Shown here: positions 53,501-60,456 of the stretch, in pieces
Layout: the number at the start of each line of letters is the position of its first letter
How positions within the stretch are numbered: position 1 is the first letter of the stretch
NCBI RefSeq assembly: GCF_001279525.1
Contig: NZ_LGDY01000091.1
Span: forward strand, 744,001 to 808,000
Source of the DNA: Nocardia sp. NRRL S-836
GTDB taxonomy: Bacteria; Actinomycetota; Actinomycetes; Mycobacteriales; Pseudonocardiaceae
Length of the DNA: 64,000 bases
Reading direction: 5' to 3'
Program-made: the position numbers and the translations under genes
The notes under the pieces: model-generated
The model's database searches: none
Seen by the model: the letters and a program-made list of their open reading frames with translations, nothing else
Told to the model about the DNA's origin: nothing

Positions 53501-53693
53501 CGCGCAGCGTCTTCAGCACCTCGTCAGCGGTCACCTGCACGAGTGCCGCGCTGGCAATCGCCTGGAAGTTGCCGTGTTCGGCGATCTCCCGGCCGGAGGG
53601 CCAGGACGGCGGTGTGGTGGGCAAGCTCGTGTGGTGGTGAGTGTGCGCTCCGTCGCGACAGCGGCAGCCCTTCCGACGTCGTGGGTTCGCCAC
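47535..53693 (-). CDS. Giant AAA/STAND-type ATPase of the DISARM-related operon (2052 aa)
   Basis: First gene of the operon. GTG 53693 is chosen for its strong AGGAGGAT Shine-Dalgarno 5 nt upstream. Domains by eye: a short Cys/His-rich N-terminus (GCRCRDGAHTHHH, residues ~8-20); a helical Ala/Leu-rich region to ~440; an acidic Pro/Glu/Ser linker (~440-515); more long helical stretches to ~1230; then an ATPase domain with Walker A GGRQLGKSALL (~1390), Walker B LLILLDEADAF (~1480) and an Orc1/Cdc6-like winged helix (~1640-1720). The last ~330 residues resemble a second, P-loop-less NTPase of the MalT/STAND kind (ending TGGWPQAV). It could be a sensor that multimerises on infection. No catalytic nuclease motif is seen in it. 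Overlap with the MBL gene is 4 bp. Confidence 0.78.
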   Translation of the reverse strand: MANPRRRKGCRCRDGAHTHHHTSLPTTPPSWPSGREIAEHGNFQAIASAALVQVTADEVLKTLRAMPPRHRQHVLSALGLRLAATVNRGMAVQLLARLRSDTTQSRFDLLRDFTTPISAAFDFGTSPAGWAHVLASDPRQALDVYAEHPDLITLETAVSDLSPALITAGLAVAIIGDTAEAAAALALLAQSNDDARAVHERLTESYTELPAVPAVPLAELVFSARLKELGMDATSISAENLPDLLDEMTENPQHLTEESPVGCHGDLTEHASELLLRWDEVSDAASIIARELHEGRLPATSTLSQVVTYTEQTAAVLTNLRHELDQDLADTRDGLRFAVKTLSDKLATAEELRWLRRMTALTGPAALQKSVLEVRAAAETAVGDPDAPRAHLRDLWAFLEFTAASRKDGDIDYAALSEVQTKAQAAWPTVAPLIAAISFGTVSVPEEPPPPAENQPTELFAGPVENESVEPGPTAEPDIDEVHAPLAVTVEHAQDEPSTASAEDSSDESSTTMEQRHDLADLDSLLDAGAAASLAAVSRAGRRPVIEEAAVAEPAPTTVPLAPAVQPHTILNSSCDATTAAVTLLAAPRFGMAADLLEANGAPEASVAVRRLAACAAALTNPTGQLATAFAELAPAVRRDLLGDDRAGQLIALAAAARIALLAPSAGPAGVLLDLLPCIGEQTALTEALTALADGSRAGIVVLAEAASAVGNLAAAENAAADTAAEAAALLTGASRRTIKYVPANGVYQAWMSPDGDLGKLLGQVAANDVDAVRSVRDAVVSLRGKGQKSIDTTFASLRRNHSNRIVAGARTNLLNRWEQAVELAARWADLAERAAEGQTVITAGAWRAGPLTKLRHRLAEVREQALAELNALGSAEIPEAASAAGKLLGEAFAICDGKAPKADEPPLAFVLHNELLATSLSLDTETLLPDNGLSAEQLPTLLEVAVSSPPDPVKVYELRAERGDHDLTAALIAGVRASDPGRAAALERKRSVDIAHKSADIMAEVAELTKLINAKRLAGTLDDQPWASLAARVEALTTRGRQDFGRIRNSVTSMTAELSRLTESKISATVARIEERASENPAVAEAFERLVKLATGGQVASADEYLQTVLAGGTLPATGQGVNHLAAFFPDVPQVASRHSNLLRDLHRTLSVESSEESAAALAAAGLATAELSKARRDAGRRALSAWEALAGQDTGGTRKADTAGSLQLVLAQAGLEFTTLKVEPANTRHSGRNWLRLQGVTGTGGALTPALGSEMSPDGTTLRVLLVKSAPTPATLIEWMSGETPDHTVLVLWLGVALSPADRRAIANAARGRANPPLLVLDAAALAYLVCQPEPRRSTFAAIALPFSAANPYRDSPGDTPPEMFYGRTEELAAVVDLNGPSFVSGGRQLGKSALLRAAARQFNASGHGRHAVLTSVFTVGGDGRPERIWVALWPLLARIGIVEETAPAGDVDIAQVVYDSVVRWLEHDRSRALLILLDEADAFLDADASAGAFFVHVDWCRKLMLDTNRRVKVVFAGLHRTARFESLPNQPLSHFGRPISVGPLRPQHAQDLLIDPLAALGFVFEDATALPARILAMANNMPALLQLFGEALVKHLAAKVVPPDGPPQLITATDVDEVLQDAELLEAFREKYVLTLNLDHRYLVIAYAVAEAAHERGIDASLSLNELSQIARSHWPAGFSGVGADDFRGLVTECVDLGILALDDSRYRLRTPTVRRLLGTEEEVLDTLYTASERLVVPSASDGGSYRRRLNSSRSPLTERQLGRLFDARREVLTVAGSTALGIDRVINAVEAARAEGAHLTTLHRVHTVTPDGIKSAVALAAGDSTLLLADAQSVSPATLEALLRSAETAVKSARNDVAVALIVSPGNASAWVGRQARIDLCRVDEPGLRMWCDEDNLPFRDDQSRAELLKVTGGWPQAVAQAKHLATAAGTATGSVKLLPDLEKWLAGDGGHKLLAATGVGTETPVLSAAFRSIVTLSGADGDAPDELVELLELDDRVQLAGTGYGSYGEVMDVLMALGCLLVTEAGRLRPEPTLAALITQDATTAGV

Positions 53694-54372
53694 GGAAGAT
53701 CCTCCTGAATGCGATGTCCGCAATTGACACGAGCTGGTGTTTCAGGTGTTCAACGGCCCTTGAGTGCTGTCATGCGCATGTGGTATCCCCGACGCGGACA
53801 GCATTAGAGCGGGCGCTCCGCCTTGATGTCGCGCAGGCGGTTCCACCGAGTACGACCAGTTGGTCGCCGCAGTCGGCGAGAATGTTACCGATCGGATGAA
53901 GCTGTGCAAATCTGGCTCGAACTTCAAGGCGTGCGCAATTGCGTGTCCAGTTGAACGGGCAGCTCGCCAGCGCTATGAGCGCGTCCCGGTGTCCGTGGAC
54001 CGCTGGCAATTGTGGGGTCTGGAACTGGGGCAACCAGTTGGTTGCGGCACAACACGGCCGCGAGAAGGCTGTCGCAGGGAGCGTGGTTCGGCTCAATGGA
54101 GCCCGCGACAGCAACTTGGTTTGATGTGCAGGCAAGTGCGAGAAGCTTGAGGCGCTAGGCCATCCCGGTGAATTTCGTATTCAGTGCAGGCGGAATGAGT
54201 GTTGATCATCCTAGGGCTCAGCGCCTCTGAGCGCACTCACCGCGGCGAAAGTGTCCACGAATTGACCAGTTCTGGTTCCTCCGTGTCACGTGCTCCTGAG
54301 GACCGCACGGTGGCTGTGTCACCGCGCGATCCTCTCGGTAGGTCGCCCGTTCGGGGCGGGGTCTGCTGGCGA
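53694..54372. other. 679-bp gap at the 5' side of the DISARM-like operon
   Basis: This is the longest low-GC stretch without a convincing gene. Short frames exist on both strands, but none has start signals and none matches a family I know. The right-to-left promoter of the operon should lie at 53694-53800, where the strand reading toward the operon has TTGAAC and several short repeats of GGTGTT. No tRNA, integrase or clear direct repeat marks an attachment site. Confidence 0.5.
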
Positions 54373-55059
54373 TCAGCTCAGCCGGTTCAGGTCCGGTTTT
54401 TCCTCGTCGACCAACGCCCGCGCCGCCGCGTGGGCCGCCCCGGGATCACGTGCCGTGATCGCGTCCAGGACGGCGCGGTGTGACGGCACCGGGTCGCCGG
54501 CGACGCTGCCGTGCACGAGCTTGTCGCGTTCCGCCAGGCCGATCGCGACGACCCGCTCGACCTGGGTGAGGAACGTGTTGTGCGCGGCGGCCACCAGCAG
54601 GCGGTGGAAGTCGTGGTCGGCGCGGACGGTCGCGGCTAGGTCGCGGGCGCCGGTCATGCGGTCCAGGGCGGCGGACAACGCCTCGACGTCCTCGCGGGTC
54701 GCGCGTTCGGCTGCCAGGCGGGCGGCGGCGGGTTCTACGATCACGCGCATCTCGGTGAGCTCGGTGAACAGGCCCGGGTCGGCGGTGGCCTCGGTCTGCC
54801 AGCGCATGACGTCGGTGTCGAGGAGGTTCCAGGACGAGCGGGGCTGGACGAACGTGCCGCGCTTCTGCCGGGCGTCGATCATGCCCTTGGCGGAGAGGAC
54901 CTTCAGCGCCTCGCGCAGGGCGGTGAGGGAGACGTCCAGCTCCTCGCGCAGGGCCGGCAGGTCGAGGGTGTCGCCCTCGCCGATCTCACCGGCCACGATC
55001 CGGCCGGCCAGGGCCTCGACGGTCTGGCCGTGCACGCCCCGGAGCCGCTTCTCGGTCAT
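54373..55059 (-). CDS. GntR-family regulator, FadR/FCD subfamily
   Basis: A 228-residue regulator. Residues 10-75 hold a winged helix (LPALREELDVSLTALREALKVLSAKGMIDARQKRGTFVQ), and residues 90-225 the all-helical FCD ligand domain, with metal-ligand residues in HDFHRLL and SHRAVLDAI. It lies 60 bp behind an aldolase gene on the same strand. A TAATCCATAATTTAT site lies in that gap and a near copy lies before the aldolase, so it probably controls both genes in response to a sugar acid. Confidence 0.87.
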   Translation of the reverse strand: MTEKRLRGVHGQTVEALAGRIVAGEIGEGDTLDLPALREELDVSLTALREALKVLSAKGMIDARQKRGTFVQPRSSWNLLDTDVMRWQTEATADPGLFTELTEMRVIVEPAAARLAAERATREDVEALSAALDRMTGARDLAATVRADHDFHRLLVAAAHNTFLTQVERVVAIGLAERDKLVHGSVAGDPVPSHRAVLDAITARDPGAAHAAARALVDEEKPDLNRLS

Positions 55060-55083
55060 GACGGCAGAGCATACGTCCGGATC

Positions 55084-55098
55084 ATAAATTATGGATTA
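55084..55098 (-). promoter_or_regulatory. Candidate operator 1 of the aldolase/GntR operon
   Basis: Read on the minus strand the site is TAATCCATAATTTAT. It matches 13 of 15 bases of the site at 55729-55743. It lies 25 bp before the gntR start and stands out in an otherwise GC-rich gap. Confidence 0.5.
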
Positions 55099-55119
55099 AA
55101 ACCGTCTCGCTGCCGCTGG

Positions 55120-55710
55120 CTATGGCCGCAGCAGTGCCTGGATCTCCTCGATCGACGTGCGGTGCAGGGCCGATCCGACCCCGCAGGCCACCGCACCCGC
55201 CGCCAGCCACGCCGGGACGTCGGCCGGTGCGACACCGCCGGTCGGCACCAGCGGCGCGTGGGGCAGCACGGCGAGCACGTCCTTCACCCACTGCGGGGTC
55301 GGCGCGGGGAACACCTTCACGGCGTCCGCACCGGCCTCCAGCGCCTGGACCACCTCGGTGACCGTGGCGGCACCCGGCAGTACGGCGGCGCCGTAGCGGT
55401 GGCCCGCCCGGAGCACGGCCGGTTCGAGGTTGGGTGCCACCAGGAACTGTGCTCCGGCGCGGACGGCGGCGACCGCGGACGCCTCGTCCAGCACGGACCC
55501 GGCGCCGATCGTGGCGTCCGGGTGGCTGGCGCGCAGCTGCCGGATGGCCTCCAGGGCGCCGGGGTTGGTCAGCGGGAGCTCCAGCGACGTCAGGCCCGCG
55601 TCCAGCAACGGGACGGCGGCCTGCAGCGCGGAGTCGGTGTCGGGCGTGCGGATGATCGCGATGACGCCCTGCCGCACGACTGCCTGGGTGATCTCGTAGC
55701 GGTAGCTCAC
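55120..55710 (-). CDS. eda: KDPG/KHG-type aldolase (2-dehydro-3-deoxy-phosphogluconate or -galactonate aldolase)
   Basis: A 196-residue class I aldolase with the family's TIM barrel. Glu44 (SLELPLTNPG) and the Schiff-base Lys132 (GADAVKVFPA) are intact, as is the phosphate-binding PTGGV loop near 165. It cleaves KDPG or the galactonate epimer into pyruvate and glyceraldehyde-3-phosphate. GTG start. No sugar-acid kinase or dehydratase adjoins it, so the substrate branch is undetermined. It is co-transcribed with the GntR gene, and an AT-rich operator-like site is 18 bp upstream. Confidence 0.9.
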   Translation of the reverse strand: MSYRYEITQAVVRQGVIAIIRTPDTDSALQAAVPLLDAGLTSLELPLTNPGALEAIRQLRASHPDATIGAGSVLDEASAVAAVRAGAQFLVAPNLEPAVLRAGHRYGAAVLPGAATVTEVVQALEAGADAVKVFPAPTPQWVKDVLAVLPHAPLVPTGGVAPADVPAWLAAGAVACGVGSALHRTSIEEIQALLRP

Positions 55711-55728
55711 GCCGACAGCCTACGGGAG

Positions 55729-55743
55729 ATAAATTAGGAATTA
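55729..55743 (-). promoter_or_regulatory. Candidate operator 2, upstream of the aldolase
   Basis: On the minus strand TAATTCCTAATTTAT, almost the same as the site before gntR. It lies about 18 bp before the aldolase GTG, where it would overlap the promoter. Confidence 0.5.
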
Positions 55744-55789
55744 TTCGGGGTGCTGGGGTGTGTCACGGTGGGGCCGGCCCAGGCTGGCT

Positions 55790-56700
55790 GGTGGCGTGCG
55801 GGGTGGGCGGGACCACCGTTGTCGTGCCGCCGCACCGGCGAACGCCAGACTTGCCCGGCGACCGCGCCGGCCTGCCCAACCTTCGCCACGCGCGGCCTGC
55901 CCTCCGGTGTCGTGCCTGCCCGGCTGCTGCGCCGCGCCTGTCCGGTGACCGCGCCACGCCTGCCCAACCTTCGCCAAGCGGGCCCGCCCTTCGTGCCGCG
56001 CCTGCTTGGCGGCTGCGCCGCGCCTGCCCGCGACCGGGTCACGCCTTCTCAGCCTCCGCCACGCCTCCCGGCGACCGCGTCACGCGCGCTGGCGGCCCGC
56101 CACGCGCCAGCGAGCGCGCCACGCGCGGCCCGCCCTCCGCGCCGCACCCGTCTCCGTCACGCGCGGCCCGCCCTCCGCGCCGCGCCCGTCCGGTCGCTGT
56201 CCCACGCCTGCCCCGTGCCTGCCCCGCGCCTGCCCGCAGCTGCGTCATGCCTTCTCAGCCTCCGCCACGCCTCCCGGCGGCCGCGCCACGCGCGCCGGCG
56301 ACCCCGCCACGCCTGCCCGTCTCCGTCACGCGCGGCCCGCCCTCCGCGCCGCGCCCGTCCGGCGGCTGCCCCGCGCCTGCCAGCGGTCGCGCCGCGCCTG
56401 CCAGCGGCCGCGCCACGCGCGCCAGCGACCCCGCCACGTCAGCCCGCCTTGCCACGCGCGGCCCGCCCTCCGTGCCACGCCCGTCCGGCGGCTGTCCGTG
56501 CCTGCCCGGCGGCTGCGTCATGCCTGCTGGCGGCTGCGCCACGCCCGCCCACGACCGGGCCACGCCTACTCAGCCTCCGCCACGCCTCCCGACGACCGCC
56601 CACGCGCGCCGGTGCCCGCGCCACGCGCGCCCGGCGTCCGCGCCACGGCGCAGACCGCCTCGTCCACCTCGACGCCCAGCCCAGCCCGGCCCGGCCGGGC
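55790..56700. repeat. Hierarchical GC-rich repeat tract
   Basis: About 0.9 kb made of a small set of recurring blocks. One block starting GCCTTCTCAGCCTCC occurs at 56043, 56249 and (GCCTACTCAGCC) 56564; the first two copies are 206 bp apart and are followed by nearly the same 200 bp. A GCGCGGCCCGCCCTCCG block occurs four times (around 56124, 56161, 56330 and 56457). Shorter CGCCACGC units fill the rest. Long open frames run through it on both strands, but this follows from the lack of A/T and is not evidence of coding. It fills the space between the aldolase promoter and the luxR-type regulator stop. Confidence 0.75.
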
Positions 56701-56763
56701 CGCGATTGCAGTGGTGACCGCACGGCACCAGCGCTGCGGCACCAGTGGCACCGGCGCGCAGCG

Positions 56764-57369
56764 CTACAGCCAGCCGCTGTCCTCGGCGACCCTGACCGCC
56801 TCCGCCCTGGTGCGCGCTCCGGTCTTGCCGATCGCGGCACTCAGGTGGTTGCGCACCGTGCCCTCCGACAGGTGCAGCGCCTTCGCCAGGTCCGACACCG
56901 TGCCGCCGTCCCGCGCGACGGCGAGCACGTCGCGTTCGCGGTCGGTCAGCGGGCTCTGGCCCATTGCCAGCGATGCCGCGGCCAGCGCCGGGTCCACCAC
57001 GCGCAGGCCGGCGTGGACCCGGCGCACGGCGTCGACGAGCTGTTCGGGGGTGGCGTCCTTGACCACGAAACCGGCGGCGCCCGCCGCCATCGCCCGTGCC
57101 AGGTAGCCGGGGCGGCCGAAGGTCGTGCAGACGATCACCCGGCAGGACGGGAGCGCGGTGCGCAGGGCGGCGGCGGCGCTGAGGCCGTCGACGCCGGGCA
57201 TCTGCACGTCGAGGAGTGCGACGTCCGGTGTGGTGCGGCGGGCGGCGGGCACGACCTCGTCGCCCGCGCTGACCTGGGCTACTACCTCGATGTCGGGTTC
57301 CAGGCCGAGCATCGCGGCGAACGCGCCCCGCACCAGGGCCTGGTCGTCGGCCAGCAACACCTTGATCAC
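56764..57369 (-). CDS. NarL/LuxR-family response regulator
   Basis: A 201-residue response regulator with receiver Asp54 (VALLDVQMPG), Lys in VVKDAT, and a C-terminal LuxR helix-turn-helix: LTDRERDVLAVARDGGTVSDLAKALHLSEGTVRNHLSAAIGKTGARTRAEAVRVA. GTG 57369 has GGAGG upstream. It is the last gene of a four-gene unit: ABC ATPase, permease, sensor kinase, regulator. It probably switches on the exporter when the kinase senses a drug or membrane change. Confidence 0.92.
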   Translation of the reverse strand: MIKVLLADDQALVRGAFAAMLGLEPDIEVVAQVSAGDEVVPAARRTTPDVALLDVQMPGVDGLSAAAALRTALPSCRVIVCTTFGRPGYLARAMAAGAAGFVVKDATPEQLVDAVRRVHAGLRVVDPALAAASLAMGQSPLTDRERDVLAVARDGGTVSDLAKALHLSEGTVRNHLSAAIGKTGARTRAEAVRVAEDSGWL

Positions 57370-57404
57370 GCCGCCTCCTGCCGTCGAAGAAGATCCTGCC
57401 ACCG

Positions 57405-58475
57405 TCAGGAGACCTCGGCGCGCAGCCGGTAGCCGCCGTCGGTCAGCGGTCCGGCGAGGACCGTGCCGCCGAGCGGGGCCAGCCGTTCGGACAGGCCCCG
57501 CAGACCGGTTCCCGGGGTGCCGACGCCGGCGCCGCGGCCGTTGTCGCGCACCTCCAGCCAGGTGTCGCCCAGCCGCACCGAGCACCGGGTCGCCGCCGCG
57601 TGCCGCAGCACGTTGGTGACCGCCTCGCGCAACACGTACCCGAACACCCCCTGCAGCTCGGGTCGCACGTTGTCCACCGCGTTCGGCAGGTCCGCCTCGA
57701 TCCCGGCCGCGCGCAGCACGGCCCGCGCGCCGACGACCTCCGCCGACAGCGACACCTCGCGGTAGCCGGAGACGGTCGCGCGCACGTCGCTCAACGCCTG
57801 CCGGGTCAGGTCCTCGACCTCGCGGATCTCCGCCAGCGCCCGGTCGGGCGACTCGCGCTCCAGCAGCCGCCGCGCCACGCCGGCCTTGAGCGTGATCGTG
57901 GTCAGGCTGTGCCCCAGGACGTCGTGCAGGTCGCGGGCCAGCCGGTTGCGCTCCTCGGTCCGCGCCAGCGCCGCGATCTCCTCCTGTGCCAGCGACAACG
58001 CCCGGTTCGCCCGGACCATCCGGCCGATCGCGAGCATGCCCAGCGAGATCGACAGCAACGTGCCCAGCTGGCCGCCGTCGCGCGGCAGGTCCTGCGTGAG
58101 GTACATCGTGACCGCCAGCGCCACGAGCACCGACCCGTCGATCACGATCGCCCGCCACGGTGGCAGCACGATCGCGACCGTGGACACGATGTAGACCATC
58201 AGGCCCGCGTACCCCATGCCCAGCCAGTACACGACGACCAGGCCGTTCGCGGTCAGCGCCAGGCAGATCAGCGTGTTCACGTCCTCGCTGCCGCTGGACC
58301 ACAGCCACAGCGGCGCCACCAGCCAGCCGGCCCCGTAGGCCACGATCACCAGCACCAGCACCGCGCGCTGCGTCGCACCCCGGTCGCTGACGACGACGTC
58401 GTAGATCACCGCCGGGATGTAGAGCAGGACGAACACACTGCCGAAGAGGAACCATCTGCCGTTGGTGTGCCACAC
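57405..58475 (-). CDS. Sensor histidine kinase of the NarL/DesK type
   Basis: A 356-residue membrane kinase with five to six helices in the first 155 residues and no large sensor domain, as in DesK-like thermosensors or cell-envelope sensors. The dimerisation box is RNRLARDLHDVLGHSLTT with His184. The ATPase domain has an N box (REAVTNVLRHA), and the G boxes DNGRGAG and GTGLRGL. It lies 10 bp behind the permease gene and 35 bp before the response regulator. Confidence 0.92.
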   Translation of the reverse strand: MWHTNGRWFLFGSVFVLLYIPAVIYDVVVSDRGATQRAVLVLVIVAYGAGWLVAPLWLWSSGSEDVNTLICLALTANGLVVVYWLGMGYAGLMVYIVSTVAIVLPPWRAIVIDGSVLVALAVTMYLTQDLPRDGGQLGTLLSISLGMLAIGRMVRANRALSLAQEEIAALARTEERNRLARDLHDVLGHSLTTITLKAGVARRLLERESPDRALAEIREVEDLTRQALSDVRATVSGYREVSLSAEVVGARAVLRAAGIEADLPNAVDNVRPELQGVFGYVLREAVTNVLRHAAATRCSVRLGDTWLEVRDNGRGAGVGTPGTGLRGLSERLAPLGGTVLAGPLTDGGYRLRAEVS

Positions 58476-58485
58476 GACGTCGAAC

Positions 58486-59214
58486 CTAGTTCTGCGCGCG
58501 GTAGCGGCGCACGGCGATCAGCGACAGACCCGCGACCCACAGGCCGATCACCAGGAACGCCCGGCCGACGTCCACACCGGACACGAACGGCGCCTGCGCC
58601 AGCTCCTTCACCCAGTACGTCGGCAACACCTGCATCAACGTCGTCAGCCACCGCGGTGCCACGTCCGCCGGGATCCAGAGCCCGCCCAGCAGCCCCAGCA
58701 GCATCGACGCCAGGCCGGTGATCGCCTGCATCCCGTCCGGGGTCGCGAGCAGCCCGATCACGATCCCCAGCAGCACGAACGGCACCGCGCCCAGCCACAG
58801 CGTGCCCAGCACGCCCGCCCACTGCGCCACGTCCATCCGCACGCCCTCGATGGCGCCGATCACGCACACGAGCACGATCGCCGGCAACCCGACCAGCAGG
58901 CCCAGCGCGCCCTTGGCCAGCAGGTACCCCGAGCCGGTCAACGGCGTCAGCCGCAGCTGCCGCTGCCACCCCAGCCCGCGCTCGACCGCGATCCGCGCGC
59001 CGATCGTCAGCGGCCCGGCCATCACGCCGAACAACGCCATGTTCATCATCAGCGACGTCGCGACCGGCAGCCCGTTGGGGAACGTCCCGTCACCGCCGCC
59101 GTACAGGTTCACGAACAGCAGGAACATCACCGACGGCACCACCACGGTGAAGATCAGGTATCGGCCGTTGCGCAGCACGCGCCGCAGCTCCAGTGCCAGG
59201 AACCTGGTGTTCAT
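58486..59214 (-). CDS. ABC-2 type exporter permease
   Basis: A 242-residue membrane protein with six helices, ATG 59214 overlapping the ATPase gene by 4 bp. The fold and the VERGLGWQRQLRLTPLTGSGYLLAK coupling region are typical of ABC-2 exporters for drugs, lipids or peptides. It would pair with the ATPase encoded just upstream. Confidence 0.88.
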   Translation of the reverse strand: MNTRFLALELRRVLRNGRYLIFTVVVPSVMFLLFVNLYGGGDGTFPNGLPVATSLMMNMALFGVMAGPLTIGARIAVERGLGWQRQLRLTPLTGSGYLLAKGALGLLVGLPAIVLVCVIGAIEGVRMDVAQWAGVLGTLWLGAVPFVLLGIVIGLLATPDGMQAITGLASMLLGLLGGLWIPADVAPRWLTTLMQVLPTYWVKELAQAPFVSGVDVGRAFLVIGLWVAGLSLIAVRRYRAQN

Positions 59215-60113
59215 CGGTCCTCCTCGCCGGTCAGTGCGAGGAACGCGTCCTCGAGGCCCATCGCCGTGATCTCGATGTCGTGCGCGCCGGGGAAACCCGT
59301 CACCAGCGCGCGTACCGCCGCGTCGGAGTCGGTGCAGGCCAACGTGAACCGGTCGCCACGCCGTTCCATCGACCGCACGCCCGGCAGCACCAGCTCGGCC
59401 ACCCCGGGAACGACCGCCCGCACCGTGCGACCGGACACCGCGGCACGCACCTGCGCCACCGATCCGTCCGCCACGACCCGCCCGGCCCGCATCAGCACCA
59501 CCCGGTCCGCGTACTCCTCGGCCTCCTCCAGGTAATGCGTCGCGAACAGCACCGTGCGGCCGGTGTCGGTGTAGGCGCGCATCTGCTGCCAGAACGCCCG
59601 CCGCGTCTCCACGTCCATCGCGACCGTCGGTTCGTCGAGCACCAGCAGGTCCGGTTCGCAGACCAGCGCCAGCGCGAACCGCACCCGTTGCTTCTGCCCG
59701 CCGGACAGCTTCGTGCACCGGCGCCCGGCGAGGTCCTCGATCCCGGCCTGCCGCAGCGCCCGCGCCACCGGCATGGGCTTGCGGTGCAGTGCCGCGACCA
59801 GCGCCACGACCTCGGCGACCGTTGTGTCGTCGGGCAACGCCCCGCCCTGCAGCATCGCCGAGACCTGTCCGGCCACCACGGCCTCGCGCGGTGTCCTGCC
59901 GAACACGCTGACCTCGCCGCTGTCCGGAGTGGACAGACCGAGCAGCAGGTCGACCGTCGTGGACTTGCCGGCCCCGTTCGGGCCGAGCAGCGCGACCACC
60001 TCACCGGGCGAGATGACCAGGTCGACCCCGTCGACCGCGCGCACCTCGCCGAACCGCTTCCGCAGGCCGTTCAACGCCACCGCGGCGCCGGCCCGTACCG
60101 CTGTTTCCGTCAT
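59211..60113 (-). CDS. ABC exporter ATP-binding protein
   Basis: A 300-residue ATPase. Walker A GPNGAGKST (44-52), signature KLSGGQKQRVRFALAL, Walker B LLVLDEPTVAMD and the switch His in FATHYLEEA are intact. The last ~80 residues form the C-terminal extension of drug-exporter ATPases (DrrA-like). It is the first gene of the operon that continues with permease, kinase and regulator. The 4-bp overlap couples it to the permease. Confidence 0.92.
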   Translation of the reverse strand: MTETAVRAGAAVALNGLRKRFGEVRAVDGVDLVISPGEVVALLGPNGAGKSTTVDLLLGLSTPDSGEVSVFGRTPREAVVAGQVSAMLQGGALPDDTTVAEVVALVAALHRKPMPVARALRQAGIEDLAGRRCTKLSGGQKQRVRFALALVCEPDLLVLDEPTVAMDVETRRAFWQQMRAYTDTGRTVLFATHYLEEAEEYADRVVLMRAGRVVADGSVAQVRAAVSGRTVRAVVPGVAELVLPGVRSMERRGDRFTLACTDSDAAVRALVTGFPGAHDIEITAMGLEDAFLALTGEEDR

Positions 60114-60216
60114 GCCTCGATGCTGGTCCCGCGCGGCTCGCCGAGCGGGGATCGGCTGTCACGACCTCGCCGTGACAGATGTCATGGCCTACCCCGGGAC
60201 CGGGACGGGCACGCCC

Positions 60217-60408
60217 GCGCATCGCATAGTCGCAGCCGATCGGCGTGACCGGCTCGTAGAGGTGCCCGACCAGCTGCACCGGGCTCGTGCCGCCGGTGAG
60301 CTGCATCGGCCGGCCCTCGGTGGGCCAGCCGATGCAGCGCTTCTCGTAGAGGCCGAACCGGCCGGCCACCGGGAAGCGCTGGGCGCGTTGCTCGTGGTGG
60401 CGCCACAC
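60217..60408 (-). pseudogene. C-terminal remnant of a TAP-like secreted aminopeptidase
   Basis: On the minus strand a frame reads KRCIGWP and then SPVQLVGHLYEPVTPIG, which fits the C-terminal domain of tripeptidyl-aminopeptidase-like alpha/beta hydrolases (pattern C-x-x-W-P, then P-V-x-L-V-x-x-x-x-D/E-P-V-T-P). No start, signal or catalytic domain adjoins it. About 64 residues of a ~480-residue protein remain. Confidence 0.5.
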
Positions 60409-60456
60409 GGTGGCGCTGCGATCCGCGTGCACCGCCGGGTCGGTAATGTCTGTCCG

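Noticed and set aside
37944..53708. Long plus-strand open frames across the DISARM-like operon
   Set aside because: They are antisense to minus-strand genes that carry clear motifs, have no start signals, and their residue composition (Arg/Gln/His-rich) is that of shadow frames.
53724..54372. Small genes or a phage attachment site in the gap
   Set aside because: Frames of 60-120 codons exist on both strands, but none has a ribosome site or recognisable family. I could not find matching direct repeats at the two island edges by eye.
55790..56700. Possible CRISPR array or coding repeat gene in the GC-rich repeats
   Set aside because: Repeat units vary in length and spacing, with no constant repeat/unique spacer pattern. 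Long frames occur on several strands at once, which follows from the base composition.
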